Source: Morinoia aosen
Taxonomy: Eukaryota; Arthropoda; Malacostraca; Amphipoda; Talitridae
Length of the DNA stretch: 64,000 bases
Reading direction: 5' to 3'
Assembly: GCA_030386875.1 (NCBI GenBank)
Contig: CM059567.1
Location: 79,477,130 to 79,541,129 of the forward strand
The notes beneath the pieces were generated by a model, which worked only from the letters and a program-made list of their open reading frames with translations, had not been told where the DNA came from and did not search any database. Numbering within the stretch: position 1 is the stretch's first letter; every line of letters starts with the position of its first letter. Below are positions 58,951-64,000 of this stretch, one piece after another. Made by a program: the position numbers and the translations under genes.

Positions 58951-60599
58951 TTCTAGAAAAAACTAAAGACCTATTTCATTAATTGTGGTTAGTTACCCTA
59001 CAAGATGAATCATAATGTTAGTAGAAAAGATTTGGCTTGCTTACCCTAAGGGGAAGCTTGCTGAAGGAAATGGTGCGTTTCTTTTCGCGAGCAAGGCCAG
59101 GTACCGACGTCATTGCAAGCGTCAACACGAGTTACAACATTGGTTGCAAACGGAATAATTTTTTAACAATTGTTTGCACAAACTTCACGCCCTGTACACT
59201 TTCTGATCAATTACACAAATATGGGAAAATGCATGTTTGACCATAAGTTCTTTGATATCAGTGAGACCATAAATCAGTGAGTGGCATAAATCTTGGTAGA
59301 AGATTATATTATTTTTTAATTGAGGGATTCGGTCAACAGTGTCATAGATGTCATTGAAGTGACCGGAAGGCATGGTCTGAATGGGGTAACAATGTCTTTT
59401 TTTCGAACTGCTGCGAGAACAAAATTTCCTAAAAGAAAAGGTCAAAAGGTTCTTTCTGATTTGATTTGAAGCGTTGGGTTGTATTAGCCGGGATTTCTGA
59501 TTTAAAATCAAAAGAACCCACTTTCGAATTCAATTTGAAAAGTTGCTCTATTATGAACTCAGTTTTTGGAGTGGCAGAAGATATCGAAAATGGATTTGGA
59601 GAGACTCGATGTTTTGATATTCTTATTAAGTAAGCCGCGGTGTGAGTTGAAAAGGTTCTTTATTATTCTTCATAATATATTGTTATTATTTATATTGTGA
59701 ATGATTTGCGAACCTGAAATTTGTAGCAGATGCAAGTATTCATCAAAGGCAGTATTTTTGCTTTTCCTGCACTGCACTGAGAAGTTGAGATCGCAAATTT
59801 GGCTCGTTATCTGAAGGGCTGTAGTACCATAGTCGTTGCTAGTTAAGTTTCAGTTTATGCTAGCTTATGCATCGTTGCTAGTTTAGTAACATGGAAGTTA
59901 TTCGCACCACGAACGCTAGGGATACCTGTGGAAACGGACTTCTCAATTTTAAACTTATTATCTATTCAGCTTTTCTCATCGGCTCCAAATGAAATTTTTA
60001 CCATCCACAATGGATGACATTTTTCTTGATGTTTTCATCTCCCATCGACGACGGAACATCTTGGACGCAGTTGGAAATGAGGAGTTGAGAGTCGATTACA
60101 GACAGCTTCCTTGTACTTGCTGGGACTTGCTGAGGGTGCTTACTCCGTTTGTGTTGAAACTCGATTGCTTGAGACGTTCCTTTAATTCTTGCAAGCGGCA
60201 TTCGAGTGATTTTTACCAGGGTCGAACGACTGGTTTTGGGATCAGTATTGCTGAATGCTGATGCTTTGGGGGGCAGGTAACGCTCTCGTTTATTACAGAA
60301 CTCCTAACAGTTTGTAATGCCATTGTCCTTTTAAGCGTTTGAGTCCCTTAAAAGAGTGGTTTTATCTGTGAGGCTTTCGGTTTTCAATATTGGTATTTTA
60401 TGATTAGTGCAAGTTTATTAAGTTTTAATTGAAATCTCCATACGGAGATGTGCTGGAGGTTATTAACAGTTTAACCAATATCAACAGTGACTGAGTCTGG
60501 ATTGGGCTTGTGAAGAAGAGTGATAAATGACAACACAGACACAAAGGCAAAGTATGGCAGATAGATCTAAAATAGAAAAGTTTGGCCAAGCTTAGATAT
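58951..60599. other. Non-coding or unrecognised DNA
   Basis: Short ORFs on both strands (59185-59511 minus, 59989-60261 plus, 59998-60201 minus) have ordinary amino-acid composition but no motif I recognise and no splice context. No repeat seen. Confidence 0.35.
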
Positions 60600-61307
60600 T
60601 TGACCATCTCCTATACACTACTCTATACACTGTCGCGCTCACCGGCTATTGCGCCAACTTCCAGAATTACCTGGCATTTACCATAGTCTCTTCTGCAATA
60701 AGAATATGACAAGCAAAGACAACAAGTAAAGATTGCTCACCTGAACTTCGAAGATAGTTGTCCAGGGAACATTTCTTCATTGCTAGTCGGCTTTCCGGGC
60801 GTTAGGCTGCCCGAAAGCAGGACCGGTTTGGAAGTCGTCAAGCACAAAGGCACGTGCTGCCGACTCCGTTGATGATCTTCTTCTTCTGACGTGTCAGCCC
60901 GCGAAAGCTTCGACGTCAAGGGCGCTCCGAATCCGCTGCTGAGGCTTCAGATTCAGCTCGCAAGAATAAACGAACACATTAGGGATGTTCGATATAAGCA
61001 TTTGTCGCCAGGAAGGGGAAGCAATCCACTTATTGCTTGCTTGTCATATTTAATTGATATTCAGTCTTTTAGGTCAGTAAAGGGGTAATTATGACCTAGT
61101 CCCTGATAATGCAAGATATTGATTAACTTGCAAGGGACTTGAACGAGTAGCAAGGCTGGAGTTGCGACACAATCCCGGCAAAAGAAAAAACGGAGTTTTC
61201 ATAGAAAATTCCGTGAAATACACAAAGACATGCAATGTCCTTCCAGCTTAACTGGAAAGGACCAAGTAATAATTTTTGCGCATTACACATAAATGAAAGG
61301 GTTTACA
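60600..61307 (-). repeat. Probable 3' LTR region of the BEL/Pao element
   Basis: On the minus strand the pol frame runs into a purine-rich aagaaagggca and then TGTAAACCC, a plausible LTR start at about 61307. About 700 bp of moderately GC-rich DNA follows. The outer LTR edge and its partner are not visible (the other LTR lies off the right edge), so the left limit is a guess. Confidence 0.4.
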
Positions 61308-64000
61308 AATGCCCTTTCTTAATAAGATAAGTTAATTTACTACGTTGCTGACGCGCCGCTTGCCTTTGAGGGCGGTCAGCAGAAGTAACTACGGGTTCTT
61401 CGGACAAGGCCGAAGAATCCGTATCAGAAGAAGTTGAAGAATTAAGCTGCTGAACTCTAGGGTGTTCAGAGGTAGAACGACCCCTTTGAGTTTCAAACCG
61501 CGCGGGAGGCTTGGAACGAGGGTATGATTCCGCGTCCGAACCACTCCCGTCTGCGCTATCTTCCACCTCCTCTGGAGTAGGATCGGTCACAACTAACTCC
61601 AGTGGGTACAGCAACGAGACTTTAATGGCGCTTTCAGTGTTATCAGCCCTTATAATTCTTACAACACGGACCTTGCCGTCGCGACCAGGGAGCAAAGCAC
61701 TGATGCGAGCCAAGGCCCAAAATGGTCTGGGTTTTATAGGGTGTTTTACAAGTACCACTTGACCCACAGCTAATAATTTGTTTTGCAAAGGTAAAGATTT
61801 CAGAGGATATGGACCTCGCAAAGAAATAAGATACTGAGAATACCAAAGCTCCCGGAACTTGGCGACCATGACATCGCGTCTCTCCAAAAGAGTGAGCAAA
61901 TGCTCGCGATGCTCAACATCGTCAGTCTCCAAGTCCGGAAGCTCATCGGACAGAATAAGAGAATTAGATGTAGGGTAAAGTTGAAGAAATTGAAGGGGCA
62001 TTATAGGTAAAATCGAGTCCCCCATCTCCGTGTACGAGAGAGGACGCCGATTAAGGTTGAGAGAAATATCAGAAATGACAGTTATGAAAGAAGAATAAGA
62101 ATAAGTGCTCCGTCCAAAAAGTTTGTATATGCAATCCTTTATGGACTTGAACAGGCGTTCCCATATCGCTCCAAATTGAGGACTGTAGATAGGGATAGTT
62201 TTGAATTTAATATTAAAAGGGCGAAATCGCTCTTCATACAAAGAGGAAGTTAGCACTTCCGATAGAAGATCGGGAGCGGCGGTGAAAGTCCTAGCATTGT
62301 CAGAATAAACAGTGTTAGGAATGCCCTTTTCGTTCGTAAACCGAATGAAGGCGAAACAAAATTCCTCCAGAGACATAGAAGGAAGAACTTCAATGTGAAT
62401 AGCCCTAGTCTGAAAACACGTAAATAACAACAAATACACCTTTTGCTTGTGACCAAAAGGGTCTAATACCCAAAAGTGGGCAGAGAAATCCATGCCAGTT
62501 GTGGCAAATGGCCTCACGAAATTAGTACGAGAGTCAGGTAGAGCAGGAGGATCGGGATAGTTAAATGCTTTAGCGTTTAGCTTCTTGCATACAATGCATT
62601 TAGCCAAGACGCCGCGAACTGTACGCTTGCAGCGTGGCACGACATAACCGTCCAGCTTAAGTTTTTGAACGGTGATGTCGAGCCCCTGATGGTTAAGAAG
62701 TTTATGGGTATGTGAAATTAACAAATTGGTCAAATGTGAAGAACTAGACAGCAAGATGGGGTTGCGAGTGTTATAGTCTAATTCCTCAGCATTTGCAATA
62801 CGACTATTAGAACGAATGATACCGTGAGAATCAAGAAAAAGGTTGAAGGTTCTAACTAGCAGAGGCGGCCGAGGACTTTTATTTTTCAAGGCCTCGAGCT
62901 CGCCTGCAAAGTATTTACTTTGCATAGAAGAAATAAGAAAAATGAAAGCTCGCAATTTTACATTACCCAAATCTGCACGTCGAAAAATAGCGACTGCTTT
63001 AAATACATTCTCCATCGTGCCCAGTAATTTAGGATAGGAGGAGAAGCGTTCAATCTCCAAAATAGGAGCTTCACACGGAGGAACAATATTAACATTGATA
63101 CAGGCAGAGGAAACAAATTGATGGGGAATGCAACCCAGGTGTCCCTTGGGCCACTGATCCTTACCCTCTCGAATCCAGTCAGGACCTTCCAACCATACAG
63201 TTTTGTTCTCGAGAAATTTTGATGCTTTAATACCTCGCGTTAACATGTCTGCCATGTTGTACATGGTGGGCACGTATTCATAATGGAAAGAAGCTGCAGT
63301 TAAACCTTCCAACGTCAGGCGCATGCTGTCTATATCCTTAATTCTATTACTGACAAAGATATTCTTTCGAGGAGGCTTACCACTTAATAACCAAGCCAGG
63401 GTAACCTGGGAATCGGTAAGAAAAGTTACACTTGAGACCGTATAGGGAAAGTTGACGTCACACATCAAAGAAACAAGACACTGGTACGCAAGATACACTG
63501 CCAGAAGTTCAAGAGAAGGAAGAGTTCTTTGCCTAGGAGGCGAAACTTTAACTTTAGAGAAAAGGAGTGAGCTGCGCTCTTTTTGGACACCGTACATGCA
63601 GGTTCCAAAAGCTCTTTCACTAGCATCACAAAAAATTACTAGATCAATTTTCTCAGTTTCAACAAAATTCATCCTAGGGAACTCAAATTCATGCAATTCA
63701 GAGAATTCCTGACAAAATATACGCCATTCTTTACAGATATCATCGGGAACGTCTTGATCCCAGCCTAGTCTCAACGGTGTTAATCTACGTAAAATGAGTT
63801 TTCCTCGAACAGAGAACGGCAACAGAATTCCCAACGGATCATACAAAGAAGCAATGTCTGACAGCATACTCCTACGAGTTTTACAGGAAGGATTTAAGCT
63901 TTTTACAGAAATGGAAAGAGAGTCAGAAGTAGAATCAAAGTTGTAACCCAGCACTCTAGAGTGCACACTGGAGCTACAAAGAGAAGGGTCAATCTGAGAC
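61303..64000 (-). CDS. pol: BEL/Pao pol: RT end, RNase H, integrase (runs off right edge)
   Basis: The frame is open from the right edge to 61303, at least 887 residues. It starts in the C-terminal part of RT (SMLSDIASLYDPLGILLPF, the BEL connection region). RNase H follows (VIFCDASERAFGTCMYG and TDSQVTLAWL), then YVPTMYNMADMLTRG, the integrase zinc region (HKLLNHQGLDITVQKL with CIVCKKLN) and the core (TGMDFSAHFWVLDPFG, YSDNARTF, WERLFKSIKD). The BEL-specific C-terminal domain is VGQVVLVKHPIKPRPFWALA. The order and the final domain mark BEL/Pao rather than gypsy. It acts in reverse transcription and integration. The visible part looks whole; gag, protease and the 5' LTR lie outside the window. 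Confidence 0.93.
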   Translation of the reverse strand, partial: SQIDPSLCSSSVHSRVLGYNFDSTSDSLSISVKSLNPSCKTRRSMLSDIASLYDPLGILLPFSVRGKLILRRLTPLRLGWDQDVPDDICKEWRIFCQEFSELHEFEFPRMNFVETEKIDLVIFCDASERAFGTCMYGVQKERSSLLFSKVKVSPPRQRTLPSLELLAVYLAYQCLVSLMCDVNFPYTVSSVTFLTDSQVTLAWLLSGKPPRKNIFVSNRIKDIDSMRLTLEGLTAASFHYEYVPTMYNMADMLTRGIKASKFLENKTVWLEGPDWIREGKDQWPKGHLGCIPHQFVSSACINVNIVPPCEAPILEIERFSSYPKLLGTMENVFKAVAIFRRADLGNVKLRAFIFLISSMQSKYFAGELEALKNKSPRPPLLVRTFNLFLDSHGIIRSNSRIANAEELDYNTRNPILLSSSSHLTNLLISHTHKLLNHQGLDITVQKLKLDGYVVPRCKRTVRGVLAKCIVCKKLNAKAFNYPDPPALPDSRTNFVRPFATTGMDFSAHFWVLDPFGHKQKVYLLLFTCFQTRAIHIEVLPSMSLEEFCFAFIRFTNEKGIPNTVYSDNARTFTAAPDLLSEVLTSSLYEERFRPFNIKFKTIPIYSPQFGAIWERLFKSIKDCIYKLFGRSTYSYSSFITVISDISLNLNRRPLSYTEMGDSILPIMPLQFLQLYPTSNSLILSDELPDLETDDVEHREHLLTLLERRDVMVAKFRELWYSQYLISLRGPYPLKSLPLQNKLLAVGQVVLVKHPIKPRPFWALARISALLPGRDGKVRVVRIIRADNTESAIKVSLLYPLELVVTDPTPEEVEDSADGSGSDAESYPRSKPPARFETQRGRSTSEHPRVQQLNSSTSSDTDSSALSEEPVVTSADRPQRQAARQQRSKLTYLIKKGHL

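Overview
The window reads as nuclear DNA of an arthropod, most likely an insect. It is AT-rich, genes are split by long introns, and the mobile elements are the usual arthropod mix: Ty3/gypsy and BEL/Pao LTR elements, a CR1/Jockey-type LINE, a Penelope-like element, a tRNA-derived SINE, a hairpin MITE and a very large foldback DNA element. There are no operons or ribosome binding sites. The species cannot be fixed from the sequence.

Host gene (minus strand). One frame is open for 743 codons from about position 2230 off the left edge, and it is not bounded by start and stop codons inside the window. With its strong splice acceptor it forms a 2.2 kb exon of a Ser/Asn/Asp/Gln-rich, apparently disordered protein. 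Upstream on the same strand are short GC-rich exon candidates at 2800-2902, 3768-3901, 4812-4947, 5356-5472 and 8690-8743. Their reading phases agree from one to the next. A 16-codon signal-peptide-like first exon at 40602-40649 ends in a GTGAGT donor and may start the same gene; the first intron would then be about 32 kb and would hold most of the transposons. I could not name the protein. A separate minus-strand exon candidate lies at 44904-45045.

Mobile DNA, left to right. A 108 bp hairpin MITE (3343-3450) sits in a host intron. A tRNA-derived SINE (15600-15791) is interrupted by a complete-looking Ty3/gypsy element on the minus strand (15792-26220, 4 bp target duplication CACG). The element's left LTR is split by a 5'-truncated LINE (15933-17750, plus strand), giving a three-layer nest. 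A broken Penelope-like element (33817-35678) has RT and GIY-YIG pieces on the minus strand and a second 3' end facing the other way. The largest element is a near-perfect 8 kb palindrome (46622-54660) flanked by the 9 bp duplication GAATACTTT. Its arms hold 182 bp subterminal repeats, 22 bp tandem arrays (8 copies against 13), a relic ORF and tRNA-like segments. A decayed ORF of unknown origin (57240-58620), a second LINE 3' end (58677-58950) and a BEL/Pao element running off the right edge (from about 61307) complete the set.

The remaining stretches (8.7-15.6, 26.2-33.8, 36.3-40.6, 40.7-46.6, 54.7-57.2 and 59.0-60.6 kb) are AT-rich non-coding DNA with short degenerate repeats. All exon calls are readings by eye without transcript or homology support, and coordinates at splice sites are predictions.
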